From Marinilabilia rubra (lineage in GTDB: Bacteria; Bacteroidota; Bacteroidia; Bacteroidales; Marinilabiliaceae), in assembly GCF_003121985.1 (NCBI RefSeq), contig NZ_QEWP01000001.1:558001-622000 (forward strand): a stretch of DNA of 64,000 nt, written 5' to 3'. The notes below the pieces were generated by a model that made no database searches, was not told where the DNA came from, and saw only the letters and a list, made by a program, of their open reading frames with translations. The position numbers were made by a program, and so were the translations under genes. Positions 1 to 11,563 of this stretch are shown piece by piece. Position 1 is the stretch's first letter. Each line of letters opens with the position of its first letter.

Positions 1-1
1 T

Positions 2-415
2 ACCCAGGTGAGTATTGGGCACTGTTTGCTGGAGTTGAAACAGTTTGATGAAGCCTTAAAGTATTATTTTAAAGTGGAATATCTGGCCCCTGATAATCAT
101 AAGGTATGGCGACCTATTGCATGGTGCTCCTTTGTGGAAGGGAAATTTGATCAGGCGCTTAAATACGGGCAAAAGCCAATAGATGAAAATCCTTCGCATC
201 ACGATTTTATGAATATGGGCCATATTCTCTGGTGTATGGGTAACCGAAAAGAAGCGCTTGATTGGTACCTTAAATCGATTAAGCATGAGAAGTCTTCTTT
301 AAAAGAGTTTATTTCAGCCTTTGTAGAGGATAAAGAGATTTTGTTGAAGCATGGCGTAGAGTCGTCCGATATTCCAATTATGCTTGATCAATTGCGTTAC
401 TATCTTGAAAATTGA
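2..415 (+). CDS. TPR-repeat protein, 5'-truncated by the window edge
   Basis: The reading frame is open to the left edge. The GTG at position 8 lies inside the frame and is probably not the true start, so only the last ~137 residues are visible. They contain helical pairs of tetratricopeptide type, such as 'QFDEALKYYFKVEYLAPDN' followed by 'KFDQALKYGQKPIDENPSH' and 'NRKEALDWYLKSIK', each about 34 residues apart with the usual small and aromatic residues. TPR arrays act as protein-binding scaffolds; no partner can be named. The stop is 6 nt before the DUF3859-like gene on the same strand, so the two are probably co-transcribed. Confidence 0.8.
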   Translation, partial: TQVSIGHCLLELKQFDEALKYYFKVEYLAPDNHKVWRPIAWCSFVEGKFDQALKYGQKPIDENPSHHDFMNMGHILWCMGNRKEALDWYLKSIKHEKSSLKEFISAFVEDKEILLKHGVESSDIPIMLDQLRYYLEN

Positions 416-421
416 ACTTAA

Positions 422-814
422 ATGCCTAAAAGGAAACGACCCCAAGTAGAATTATACAGTTACGGAATATACAGTGCCTGGGATCGCACTTCAAAAGATT
501 TGCCCAAACTGCAGGAAATAACAACCGAAATTCCTGTTACCCCTGAGGTTGAATTCGGATATGTTTTGAAAATCAAAGGGGGCAAAGGAGAAGTTCTGGA
601 TTTTGAAATAGTTCATCCTCCATTCCCCGATAGCAATGGTAATCCTGCTCCGCCTTTTACGGGGCAGGTTGTTATAAACTCTAACGACTGGGAATTCTTT
701 CTTGGGGATACTGTATGGGAGCCATACGAAAATAAAGCCGGTGACTGGATATTGGTTACACGACTTCAGGGCAAAGAAGTTGCCCGCAAAACACTCAGGC
801 TTTATTTAGCCTGA
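422..814 (+). CDS. DUF3859-like conserved protein
   Basis: A 130-residue soluble protein without signal peptide or membrane segment. It resembles the DUF3859 family: a 'YGIYSAWDRTSKDLPKL' start, the central 'EFGYVLKIKGGKGE', a 'HPPFPDSNGNPAPPFTG' loop and an 'FFLGDTVWEPYE' motif, all predicted to form a beta-sandwich. No biochemical function is known to me. It follows the TPR gene by 6 nt, which suggests an operon. The ATG is the first in frame. Family assignment is by recollection of conserved motifs, not by a search. Confidence 0.65.
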   Translation: MPKRKRPQVELYSYGIYSAWDRTSKDLPKLQEITTEIPVTPEVEFGYVLKIKGGKGEVLDFEIVHPPFPDSNGNPAPPFTGQVVINSNDWEFFLGDTVWEPYENKAGDWILVTRLQGKEVARKTLRLYLA

Positions 815-838
815 ACATCACTAGGAAAAAGTGATGTT
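814..838. terminator. 9-bp hairpin between convergent genes
   Basis: Arms 814-822 and 830-838 pair perfectly around a 7-nt loop directly after the DUF3859 stop. It also overlaps the end of the small convergent ORF at 821-976. Neither strand has a T tract after the stem, so it is only a possible transcription end. Confidence 0.4.
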
Positions 839-976
839 AAATAAAAACGCACCAAATAAAATCAGCACAATTACAATAGCTACTTCGATAATTGAGTAAA
901 TCAATATTTTCCTCTTTAGCTTCGCTATTGTATCATTCTCGCTCTCTCTCATCTTATTTTTTTTCAAGAAATTCAT
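821..976 (-). CDS. small single-pass membrane protein (51 aa), putative
   Basis: Reading the minus strand from the ATG at 976 gives a 51-residue frame ending with TAG at 821. The first ~24 residues are charged (start 'MNFLKKNKMRESEND'). They are followed by one hydrophobic stretch, 'IYSIIEVAIVIVLILFGAFL', and a short tail. Positive charges before the helix suggest the N-terminus is inside. A second in-frame ATG at 952 would give 43 aa. I recognise no family. It sits alone between convergent neighbours. Coding status rests only on the clean charge/hydrophobic layout. Confidence 0.45.
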   Translation of the reverse strand: MNFLKKNKMRESENDTIAKLKRKILIYSIIEVAIVIVLILFGAFLFNITFS

Positions 977-1169
977 ATCTACAAAGGAAAAATATTTTAT
1001 AGAGATTTTGAATGCTTAAAACCAATGTTGTGAATTTTTAACATATTTTAATTCAGGGGGTAGCGTATTTGTGCTAGGGCGTTTGCCTGGTTTTTATAGT
1101 GTAATAACCCGGGAAAATGATCGAATAGTATTCGATGGTTTTGTGAAAATAGATTTAAAATTTTCGGAT

Positions 1170-2270
1170 TTAGACATTAAATCTGAAGTGCATTACATCT
1201 CCATCCTGAACCTCGTACTCTTTTCCTTCAACATGAATTTTCCCTGCTTCTTTGCAGGCTTGTTCCGATCCCAGGTTTGTGAAATCATTGTATTTTATGA
1301 CTTCAGCTCTAATGAACCCTTTCTCGAAATCGGTGTGGATAACACCAGCAGCCTGCGGTGCCAATGCCCCGGCAGGAAATGTCCAAGCTCGTACTTCTTT
1401 CTCACCTGCTGTGAAAAAGGTTTTTAGTTCCAAAAGTTCATAGGCCAAACGAATTAGTTTCGACACACCCGACTCTTTAAGTCCCAAATCTTCCAGAAAC
1501 ATTTGGCGCTCTTCAAAAGTTTCAAGTTCTGCTATCTCAGCTTCAGTTTGAGCTGCAATAACCAAAACCCGGGCATTTTCATTCTTTACCGCTTCTTTAA
1601 CAGCGGCGACATGTTGATTGCCTGAGACTACAGCTGATTCGTCCACATTGCAAACATACATAATCGGCTTGTTGGTCAGTAGGTAAAGCTCTTTGGCTAT
1701 TTGTTTCTCCTGGTCCGATAGTTCAACAACCCGGGCAGATTTGCCGCTCTCCAGGGCATCTTTGTATTTGAGCAAAACGTCCAATAATCTTTTTGCATCA
1801 GGATCTTTTGAGGTTTTGGCCATTTTTTCGGTTTTGGATATTCGGCTTTCGACGGTTTCAAGGTCTTTAAGCTGAAGCTCCATATCAATAACATCTTTGT
1901 CGCGAACGGGGTCAATGGTTCCATCGACATGGGTGACGTTTTCATCTTCAAAACAACGGAGTACATGAATGATGGCATCTGTCTCCCGGATGTTGGCCAG
2001 GAATTTATTGCCAAGGCCTTCACCTTTGCTGGCTCCTTTTACCAATCCGGCAATATCAACAATCTCTACCGTTGTAGGTACAACACGTTGCGGATTTACA
2101 AGTTTTTCCAATTGAACGAGTCTGTGATCGGGGACAGTGATGACCCCCACATTGGGTTCAATGGTACAAAAAGGGAAATTGGCCGATTGAGCCTTTGCAT
2201 TCGACAAACAATTAAAAAGTGTTGATTTTCCCACATTTGGTAAACCGACTATGCCGCACTGTAAAGCCAT
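1170..2270 (-). CDS. ychF: redox-regulated ribosome-associated ATPase YchF (OLA1 family)
   Basis: Full-length 366-residue member of the YchF/OLA1 branch of Obg-like P-loop proteins. The N-terminal G domain starts '[12 protein letters not shown]' (residues ~6-17, Walker A). It has the switch/G3 '[10 protein letters not shown]' and the altered G4 'NVDE' in place of NKxD, which in this family gives ATP rather than GTP preference. A coiled-coil insertion lies around residues 130-200 and a C-terminal TGS domain occupies ~280-364, ending '[12 protein letters not shown]'. The protein is cytosolic and binds ribosomes; it is linked to stress responses in other bacteria. It stands alone, with a likely promoter ~135 bp upstream and a structured leader between. 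Confidence 0.97.
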   Translation of the reverse strand: MALQCGIVGLPNVGKSTLFNCLSNAKAQSANFPFCTIEPNVGVITVPDHRLVQLEKLVNPQRVVPTTVEIVDIAGLVKGASKGEGLGNKFLANIRETDAIIHVLRCFEDENVTHVDGTIDPVRDKDVIDMELQLKDLETVESRISKTEKMAKTSKDPDAKRLLDVLLKYKDALESGKSARVVELSDQEKQIAKELYLLTNKPIMYVCNVDESAVVSGNQHVAAVKEAVKNENARVLVIAAQTEAEIAELETFEERQMFLEDLGLKESGVSKLIRLAYELLELKTFFTAGEKEVRAWTFPAGALAPQAAGVIHTDFEKGFIRAEVIKYNDFTNLGSEQACKEAGKIHVEGKEYEVQDGDVMHFRFNV

Positions 2271-2311
2271 TGTATTCCTGGTTTTTTAATGTTCTTCTAA
2301 TATATAATTCC

Positions 2312-2389
2312 CGATTTAGTTGCTTTTTGCTTCCTCACTAATTTCTTTTAAGTGTTGCAGCCACAAACTAATTGCAATCAACTAAATCG
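2312..2389 (-). repeat. inverted repeat in the ychF leader
   Basis: Arms 2312-2322 and 2379-2389 form a perfect 11-bp inverted repeat (CGATTTAGTTG and its complement) with 56 nt between. If the promoter at 2411-2418 is used, both arms lie in the 5' untranslated leader of ychF, upstream of its ATG at 2270. The role is unknown. Confidence 0.5.
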
Positions 2390-2410
2390 TTGTCTCTAAA
2401 AATGAGTTTG

Positions 2411-2418
2411 CAAAGGTA
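2411..2418 (-). promoter_or_regulatory. -7 element of the ychF promoter
   Basis: On the minus strand the sequence is TACCTTTG, a full match to the Bacteroidota -7 consensus TAnnTTTG. The usual TTG about 20 bp further upstream is not clear. The predicted leader is ~130 nt. Confidence 0.5.
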
Positions 2419-2459
2419 GCTGAATTTTTTTGATTAAAAGAAGATGCTTTTACATTCTC

Positions 2460-2487
2460 TTGAGGTGTTTAATTCTTTGTATCTTCG
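2460..2487 (+). promoter_or_regulatory. promoter of the ECF sigma operon
   Basis: TTG at 2460-2462, 17 bp, then TATCTTCG at 2480-2487 (7 of 8 to TAnnTTTG, counting n as free). It lies 25 bp before the sigma-factor ATG at 2512. Confidence 0.5.
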
Positions 2488-2511
2488 ACGGCAAATTAAT
2501 TAATTAAAAAC

Positions 2512-3063
2512 ATGCAGCCTGACGATAAGGAGATATTGTACCTGGCGCAAAAAGCCAATAAAAAACAGGAAGCTTTTGCTTTGCTGGTTGCAAAGTATAA
2601 AGAGCGGCTTTATTGGCATATCCGAAAAATGATTATTGTTCATGAGGATGCGGATGATCTCCTGCAGAATACATTTATGAAAGCATGGGGACACATTGGT
2701 CATTTCCGGGGCGATGCTTCATTGTATACCTGGCTGTATCGTATTGCAACCAACGAAACCCTTAATTATATAAATAAAAAGAAAGAAGGACTGTTGCATG
2801 AAGATGCTGACATGGAAGTAATGCTTGGTAATAAGATTGAGACAGATCCGCTTTTTTCGGGTGATGAAATTCAAAAACGATTGCAGAAATGTTTGCTTGC
2901 TTTACCTGAAAAACAAAGAATGGTATTCAATATGAAGTATTTTGAGGATATGACCTATGAGGATATCTCCAATGTTCTGGGAACCTCCGTGGGTGCCCTA
3001 AAGGCTTCTTATCACCATGCAGTTAAGAAGATTGAAGCCTTTATTAAGAATGAAGTTTTTTAA
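2512..3063 (+). CDS. ECF-type RNA polymerase sigma factor
   Basis: A 183-residue group 4 (ECF) sigma-70 factor. Region 2 spans roughly residues 23-90, with the core-binding helix 'HEDADDLLQNTFMKAW' and the -10-recognition part 'ASLYTWLYRIATNETLNYI'. Region 4 spans ~125-178, with the helix-turn-helix 'MTYEDISNVLGTSVGALKAS'. There is no sigma-1 or sigma-3, as expected for the class. It is followed by a membrane protein and a secreted protein on the same strand, the common sigma / anti-sigma / sensor arrangement in Bacteroidota. It probably directs an envelope or stress regulon and is held inactive by the next gene product. Confidence 0.93.
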   Translation: MQPDDKEILYLAQKANKKQEAFALLVAKYKERLYWHIRKMIIVHEDADDLLQNTFMKAWGHIGHFRGDASLYTWLYRIATNETLNYINKKKEGLLHEDADMEVMLGNKIETDPLFSGDEIQKRLQKCLLALPEKQRMVFNMKYFEDMTYEDISNVLGTSVGALKASYHHAVKKIEAFIKNEVF

Positions 3064-3187
3064 ATAATTCTAAAAGACTTTGCGTATTGCGGGGTTAAAC
3101 CTTTTTGCCTGTAAATGTTCTAAATAAAGGTGAATGAAAAAAGCATCTGGAGCAGCGTTCTGCTTTATTTGTTAAAGATAATTGGAA

Positions 3188-3610
3188 ATGAGAAAAGATT
3201 ATTTTGGAAATAACGAGTTGCCTTTTGAAGTTCCTGAAAATTATTTTGTGGAATTTGAGGAGAAGTTGATGAGACGGGTTGCGCAGGAAGAGACTCATGA
3301 TGATAGCGAGAATTCCATTGCTCCGATTATTTCCATTGTAAAACCATGGCTTGCAATGGCCGGAGGTTTTCTGTTAATCGCATTGGTTTATTACCAGGCT
3401 CCCCGCATCTTTTCGGATCAAATGGACGAGGTGAGCGAGGTTACTATATCCGGAGAGGATTTAATTAACTCTGTAGCCCTGATAGTGGATGAAAATGAAA
3501 TCAATGAGTTGATTGTTAACGAAGATTCAGCTTATCACTTTGGCACCGACTCTTCATTGATTAAATCCATTACTGAGGAAGAACTTGCCGCCCTGACGTA
3601 TTTTGATTGA
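3188..3610 (+). CDS. putative membrane anti-sigma factor
   Basis: A 140-residue protein starting at ATG 3188; an in-frame TTG at 3182 is less likely. The N-terminal ~45 residues are charged and cytosolic ('FEVPENYFVEFEEKLMRRV'). One membrane helix ('WLAMAGGFLLIALVYY') follows at ~50-70, then an acidic periplasmic part. The 'vPenYF.efeekl..rv' opening is typical of short membrane proteins encoded after ECF sigma factors in Bacteroidota. The role as anti-sigma is inferred from position and topology, not from a zinc-binding motif, which is absent. The 124-nt gap to the sigma gene shows no clear terminator. Confidence 0.65.
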   Translation: MRKDYFGNNELPFEVPENYFVEFEEKLMRRVAQEETHDDSENSIAPIISIVKPWLAMAGGFLLIALVYYQAPRIFSDQMDEVSEVTISGEDLINSVALIVDENEINELIVNEDSAYHFGTDSSLIKSITEEELAALTYFD

Positions 3611-3657
3611 TCCGAAGTCTATTTTTTACGCAATTCTGGTTATTATCATATTTTGTT

Positions 3658-4170
3658 ATGAACTACTCTGTTAGGAATATTGCTCTGTTGTTTCTGTTGG
3701 CCCTTCAGTCTATTTCTGTTTCATCAATTGCTCAGCACGACAAGAAGAAAGATCGTATTGAGTGCTTAAAGTCTCAGAAAGTTGCTTTTCTGACTGAGCG
3801 GGTAGGACTTTCTTCTAAGGAAGGGCAGAAGTTTTGGCCTGTTTACAATGAGTTCTCAGGTCGGATGGATAGTTTGTGGAGTATTAAAAAAGAGAATCTT
3901 GACGAGCTCTATGATTCAAAAAACAAAATGACGAATGCTCAAAAAGAGGCTGCTATTGATTTGCATATCGAATTAGAACTTAAGAAAGCAGAACTCGAAA
4001 AAAAATATCATCGTAAGTTTAAGAGTATCCTTAGTATTGATAAAGTCATTAAGCTTTACGGGGCAGAACATGAGTTTAAAAAGAAAATGCTCCATATGAT
4101 TCGGGACGGGAAGCCATCCTCTTGCGGAGACTGTAATCAGCTTCCCGATGATGAATTGTCTAAAACCTGA
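3658..4170 (+). CDS. secreted Spy/CpxP-like sensor protein of the sigma operon
   Basis: A 170-residue protein from the ATG at 3658; an upstream TTG at 3607 would add residues that spoil the signal peptide. Residues 1-26 are a signal peptide ending 'SVSSIAQ'. The mature part is helical and carries 'KVAFLTERVGLSSKEGQKFWPVYNEF', a hallmark of the small periplasmic proteins annotated as sensors of ECF sigma factors or heavy-metal sensors in this phylum. It ends with two cysteines ('SSCGDCNQ'). It is the third gene of the sigma operon and may feed envelope state back to the anti-sigma factor. Its last 11 bp overlap the convergent hutH gene. Confidence 0.7.
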   Translation: MNYSVRNIALLFLLALQSISVSSIAQHDKKKDRIECLKSQKVAFLTERVGLSSKEGQKFWPVYNEFSGRMDSLWSIKKENLDELYDSKNKMTNAQKEAAIDLHIELELKKAELEKKYHRKFKSILSIDKVIKLYGAEHEFKKKMLHMIRDGKPSSCGDCNQLPDDELSKT

Positions 4171-5665
4171 ATTCGGTTGTTGGCTGATTCTTTAAAAAGT
4201 CAACAGCTTTTTCGATTTCCATATACATAATTTTGTCTTCATGAACAAAAGGCACCTCTTTCCTGAATTCGTCCAGGAAAGACTCAAGAAACTTTGATGT
4301 TTTGGCCGGCTTTCTGAAGTCTAAAGCCTGAGCGGCATTAAAAAGCTCTATACCGAGTACTCTTTCAACATTTCTAACAATTTTAAGAGCTTTCGTGGCT
4401 GCATTCCCTCCCATACTTACATGATCTTCTTGTTCATTGGAGGAAGGAATGCTGTCGACCGAGGCCGGAGTAGCCATCTGCTTGTTCAGGCTCACTATTG
4501 ATGCTGCCGCATATTGTGGTATCATAAATCCGGAATTGAGGCCGGGATTCGCCACCAGAAAAACCGGAAGCCCTCGTTCTCCTGATATTAACCGGTAAAC
4601 TCTTCTTTCGGAAATGCTGGCCAGCTCAGTTATGGCAATGCCCATAAAATCCAATGCCATTGCTAAAGGTTCGCCATGAAAATTTCCACCCGAAAGGATG
4701 ACTTCTTCATCCGCAAAAATAATGGGGTTATCTGTCACCGAATTGATCTCTGTTTTTACCACTTTTGCTACATAGTCGATGGCATCCTTTACAGCTCCGT
4801 GAACCTGCGGAATGCAACGGAAAGAATAAGGATCTTGTACTTCTTTATTGGGTTGCTTTATGAGCTCACTGTCTTTTAATAGTTCTCTGATGTGGCCGGC
4901 TGTTTCCACCTGGCCCGGATGAGGTCTTACGGCATGCAGGTGTTCCAGAAAAGGGTCAATTCTTCCGTTAAATGCATCAATGCTCAGTGCAGCAATGATA
5001 TCAGCCTGCTTTACTACTTTGAAAGCCCTTAAAAGTGTGTAGACCGCATGTGCACTCATGAATTGTGTTCCATTCAGAAGCGCAAGTCCTTCTTTAGCTT
5101 CCAGTTTTATGGGTTCCCAGTTGTTTTGGCTGAGCATTTCCCCGGCTGTTATTTTTTGGTCGTTTAGCCAAACTTCTCCATGACCTAAAAGAGGCAAAAA
5201 GAGGTGGGCCAGGGGCGCCAGATCGCCGGAGGCGCCCAGTGAACCAAGTTCCAAAACCACAGGCACTATACCTTTGTTAAAGAAATCGATTAACCGCTCA
5301 ACGGTTTTTAGTTGTACACCGGATTTACCCATACTAAGTGCATGGATTTTTAGCAGAAGCATTAATCGCACTACGTCGTGCGGAACTTCCGGGCCTGCAC
5401 CACAGGCGTGACTTAAAAGCAGATTTTCCTGAAGCTTGTTGAGCTCGGTGCGGCTTACAGACCGGTTGTGAAGTGCCCCGAATCCTGTGTTTATTCCATA
5501 AACAGGGCCGTCTTCGGTTTCCAGCTTGTGGTCCAGCCAGTTTTTGCACTTAACAATGAGTTCTGTTGATGTATCTGACAGGGCTAGCTTTTGATTTTCT
5601 GTCAGAATGTGATTGATGGTCTCAAATGAAAGTGGGTCGGGAGAGATATAGTGGACTTTTTCCAT
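4160..5665 (-). CDS. hutH: histidine ammonia-lyase
   Basis: Catalyses non-oxidative deamination of L-histidine to trans-urocanate, the first step of histidine degradation, in the cytosol. The start 'MEKVHYISPDPL' at 5665 gives 501 residues, normal for the family; a longer frame to 5707 adds an atypical extension. The A145-S146-G147 triad in 'GSLGASGDLAPLAH' forms the MIO electrophile by self-cyclisation. Other family motifs are 'YGINTGFGAL' (catalytic Tyr), 'NGTQFMSAH' and 'SSNEQEDHVSMGGNAA'. No other hut gene is adjacent, so it is a lone locus here. The leader holds two hairpins that could regulate it. Confidence 0.96.
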   Translation of the reverse strand: MEKVHYISPDPLSFETINHILTENQKLALSDTSTELIVKCKNWLDHKLETEDGPVYGINTGFGALHNRSVSRTELNKLQENLLLSHACGAGPEVPHDVVRLMLLLKIHALSMGKSGVQLKTVERLIDFFNKGIVPVVLELGSLGASGDLAPLAHLFLPLLGHGEVWLNDQKITAGEMLSQNNWEPIKLEAKEGLALLNGTQFMSAHAVYTLLRAFKVVKQADIIAALSIDAFNGRIDPFLEHLHAVRPHPGQVETAGHIRELLKDSELIKQPNKEVQDPYSFRCIPQVHGAVKDAIDYVAKVVKTEINSVTDNPIIFADEEVILSGGNFHGEPLAMALDFMGIAITELASISERRVYRLISGERGLPVFLVANPGLNSGFMIPQYAAASIVSLNKQMATPASVDSIPSSNEQEDHVSMGGNAATKALKIVRNVERVLGIELFNAAQALDFRKPAKTSKFLESFLDEFRKEVPFVHEDKIMYMEIEKAVDFLKNQPTTEFRF

Positions 5666-5689
5666 GATACTTTCTTGGTTTATGGGTGT

Positions 5690-5730
5690 GATAAAATAAA
5701 AACTCAAACATCTTTTTTGTGAAGGATGTT
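5690..5730 (-). terminator. possible attenuator hairpin in the hutH leader
   Basis: On the minus strand, arms 5725-5730 and 5707-5712 (AACATC/GATGTT, 12-nt loop) are followed by a T-rich run ending about 20 nt before the hutH start. It lies before, not after, the gene, so premature termination is possible. The stem is short. Confidence 0.35.
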
Positions 5731-5744
5731 ATCATGGAAAGCGA

Positions 5745-5766
5745 ATGTCTCCACCCTGAGAGACAC
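5745..5766 (-). promoter_or_regulatory. second hairpin in the hutH leader
   Basis: GTGTCTC and GAGACAT (5760-5766 with 5745-5751, one G-U pair) enclose an 8-nt loop. With the terminator-like hairpin at 5707-5730 it makes a structured leader of ~100 nt. It fits no riboswitch class I recognise. Confidence 0.35.
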
Positions 5767-5969
5767 TTAAGTTATCGCGGTTTTTGAGTTTTCGTCCCAT
5801 AAAATCTAATTCGTTTTATGATTCCAAAATACAACGATTTTGTTGGGAGGCTAATGATTTTCGTCACAAAATGGATCAATGGTATTCGAAGAGAATTTAT
5901 GAAAAGTTTTCCCTTCGAACTTGCTTCGTAGCTGCCTTTGAACAGAGTCGGGACAGCTTCACTATAAAG

Positions 5970-6027
5970 TCATATTAAAGTCGAATTAAATTCAATTATA
6001 ATAGTATTTAATTAGGCTTTAATATGA
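5970..6027. repeat. long imperfect AT-rich inverted repeat
   Basis: The outer 11 bp pair perfectly (5970-5980 with 6017-6027). After a short interruption another eight or so A-T pairs extend the stem inward. No terminal target-site duplication was noticed. Confidence 0.5.
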
Positions 6028-6066
6028 GTTGAATACATCTTGATAACAACTTTCATGCGAAGTTGG

Positions 6067-6111
6067 TCCAGGGCTGTCTCGAAACTGGTGCGGAGTTGGT
6101 TTGGCCCTGGA
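6067..6111. repeat. inverted repeat TCCAGGGC / GCCCTGGA
   Basis: Perfect 8-bp arms at 6067-6074 and 6104-6111 with 29 nt between. They are GC-rich against an AT-rich background. Confidence 0.4.
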
Positions 6112-6522
6112 ATAATTAAGCTGGTATGTTAAATCGTGACATTGCTGCAAATCTAAGATTGGTGATAAAATTTAAAGATTTCTCCATTGATTACTGAATA
6201 AACTCCATCTTTCTTAAGGTTTCCCGACCTTTCTTCACCTTTTCTTCTGAAATCCTTTCCTTTTTCCATCTTTCCGCAACTTTACCACCATTTGGATCTT
6301 ATTATTTGAGGAATATTTGTCTTTTGGGAGGTATAGATTCGGTAGTGAGAAGTGTTTTTTTGCAGTGGAACTGTTTTGAATACTTTTAAATCTTGAAATA
6401 GAAAGCTTGAAGAACGAGAATTTGTTTAAAAAAACCTTACATTTTGAGTTTCCAGCAGGTCTAATTGACTTATCAAAAATACTCCCCGAGAGAAGAATTC
6501 CTAATGTTTCATTTAGTGTTGT

Positions 6523-6582
6523 TATAAAAAACCTGACCTCAAAGTACATAACCTTTATGTCATGTGCTTTGAAGTCAGGTTT
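6523..6582 (-). terminator. rho-independent terminator of the LamG gene
   Basis: Downstream of the minus-strand gene ending at 6606, arms 6574-6582 and 6529-6537 pair perfectly (9 bp). After a 2-nt mismatch the stem continues for ~10 bp. On the minus strand a run of six T follows at once. The strong stem plus T tract also shows that short open frames crossing it are not genes. Confidence 0.85.
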
Positions 6583-6605
6583 GAATAAAAAAATCAGGTA
6601 GTTTT

Positions 6606-7646
6606 TTATTTAATGACAATTTTCTGATTAGAAATTGTTTTACCTGTTTTATCAACACATTGAATAAGATAAATACCGCTCGGAACAGAGCTAATATCAA
6701 TGGTAGTTTCTGGAGTTGAAATAACTTTTGTTCCTGACATATTAAAAATGTTGACTGTTTCTACATTTTCTGCTTGGACGTTAAGTTTCTCCTGTGCAGG
6801 ATTTGGAAAAATTTCCACAGAATTTTCCATTGTTTTTTCTGCAATATCGGTAACAATTGGAGCTCCAAAATATAACTCCATTACCTCTGTGTCATTTAGA
6901 GTACGGTTAAAAACAGTCAAGTCATCAAAATAAGCACGGACACATTTACTGTTTCCACCTCCATCTACTCCCATGGAAATGTCTCCTGTTGCTGCATCAA
7001 CTTCTGTTTTGGCCCCAATAAAGAATTTGAGATTTGTTAATGAATGCAAGGCTTCAGGGCTGGCAGCAGGGGTTTCACCTTGAAGAGCTCCGTCTATGTA
7101 GATTTTAGCTATCCCGTTATCGTAGGTGAATACAACATGATAATAGACATCTTTTTCAAGAATATTGTCAGCTGTTTCAAACCCCAAACCATTTAGAGTA
7201 CCTGATGGTTTCTTCACCTGAAGTTTTGGAGAAACCCACCCGGGTTCAGTAACTTCTTCTCCGGTATCGGGATCTGTTACTGTGCGATTTTCGTCCCAAC
7301 CAACAAAGTTTATAAATCCAAGCCACCATACACTTTGGCCTGTCCATTTGTAATTGGTTACGATGGAAAATGTGTTTTTGTTAAGAATGGTTTCATCCAG
7401 GCCAATGTATCCTTCATAGTCTGTCCAGAGAACTGTTTTGTTGTCATCAGCGACAACTTCATTGGGAGTTTGGGTATATGTGGCATCATTTTTTATTACC
7501 ACATCACCTGTACCGTCTACATTATAAAAACCATCGATTTGAGGTATTTGACCATCTTCAAAGTCAACCATGAAGTCAGCAGTGTATTGCGCCATACTTA
7601 ATAATGGTACCAGAGCAACGAATAAAGTTGTAAATAATTTTTTCAT
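6606..7646 (-). CDS. secreted LamG/concanavalin-like protein with T9SS sorting domain
   Basis: 346 residues. A signal peptide (1-19, '...LVPLLSMAQ') is followed by a ~230-residue beta-sandwich of the LamG/pentraxin/concanavalin-lectin type. Supporting motifs are 'NTFSIVTNYKWTG', 'YYHVVFTYDNGIAKIYIDG' and 'RAYFDDLTVFNRTLNDTEV'. Residues ~270-346 are a type A T9SS sorting domain ('VEIFPNPAQEKLNVQ' ... 'IPSGIYLIQCVDKTGKTIS'-like end). Such proteins bind glycans at the surface or after secretion; some LamG folds are catalytic, but no active-site motif is evident. It is the leftmost PUL gene, transcribed away from GH2, with its own terminator. Confidence 0.82.
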   Translation of the reverse strand: MKKLFTTLFVALVPLLSMAQYTADFMVDFEDGQIPQIDGFYNVDGTGDVVIKNDATYTQTPNEVVADDNKTVLWTDYEGYIGLDETILNKNTFSIVTNYKWTGQSVWWLGFINFVGWDENRTVTDPDTGEEVTEPGWVSPKLQVKKPSGTLNGLGFETADNILEKDVYYHVVFTYDNGIAKIYIDGALQGETPAASPEALHSLTNLKFFIGAKTEVDAATGDISMGVDGGGNSKCVRAYFDDLTVFNRTLNDTEVMELYFGAPIVTDIAEKTMENSVEIFPNPAQEKLNVQAENVETVNIFNMSGTKVISTPETTIDISSVPSGIYLIQCVDKTGKTISNQKIVIK

Positions 7647-11343
<3,697 letters not shown>

Positions 11344-11433
11344 CCGGAATTTCTTTTTGCCAAAAGTTTATTCAATCTGTGTTATTCACGAATTTTCGTT
11401 GTCAGATGTTCAAATTTCAGAAGAGGCAAGGTG

Positions 11434-11448
11434 CCATAATAATTATGG
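11434..11448. promoter_or_regulatory. palindrome CCATAATAATTATGG upstream of a sulfatase gene
   Basis: Perfect 7-bp arms around one base, in the 220-bp gap between GH2 and the sulfatase. A second small palindrome, GGCACAAATGTGCC, lies at 11486-11499. Either could be an operator or a hairpin. No T tract follows. Confidence 0.3.
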
Positions 11449-11563
11449 TTGAATGTGGAGAATTGTTGTCCATCCAAAATTGCAAGGCACAAATGTGCCG
11501 AAAAGATATTTGAATATCACATCAGAATAATTTGTGAATAATGCAGGCTAAACTTTCTTATTT

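Larger units (their letters stand above)
5767..6522. other. long intergenic region with hairpins, no convincing gene
   Basis: About 750 bp separate hutH from the first PUL gene. Open frames here are short and have unconvincing composition. Visible structures are an imperfect ~20-bp-stem hairpin at 5970-6027 and 8-bp arms at 6067-6074/6104-6111. It may contain a relic or a small RNA, but nothing can be assigned. Confidence 0.5.

Noticed and set aside
1071-1427. 118-codon plus-strand open frame
   Set aside because: It lies almost wholly antisense to ychF, has no export signal or recognisable motif, and ychF coding evidence is overwhelming.
3607-3657. Longer start (TTG at 3607) for the periplasmic sensor gene
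   Set aside because: The ATG at 3658 gives a proper signal peptide with basic N-terminus; the extension does not.
5784-5978. 64-codon plus-strand open frame
   Set aside because: No homology recognised, no good start signal, and it runs through the hutH upstream region into an inverted repeat.
6235-6601. Short open frames on both strands before the LamG gene
   Set aside because: They overlap each other and one crosses the strong terminator hairpin at 6529-6582; composition is not protein-like.
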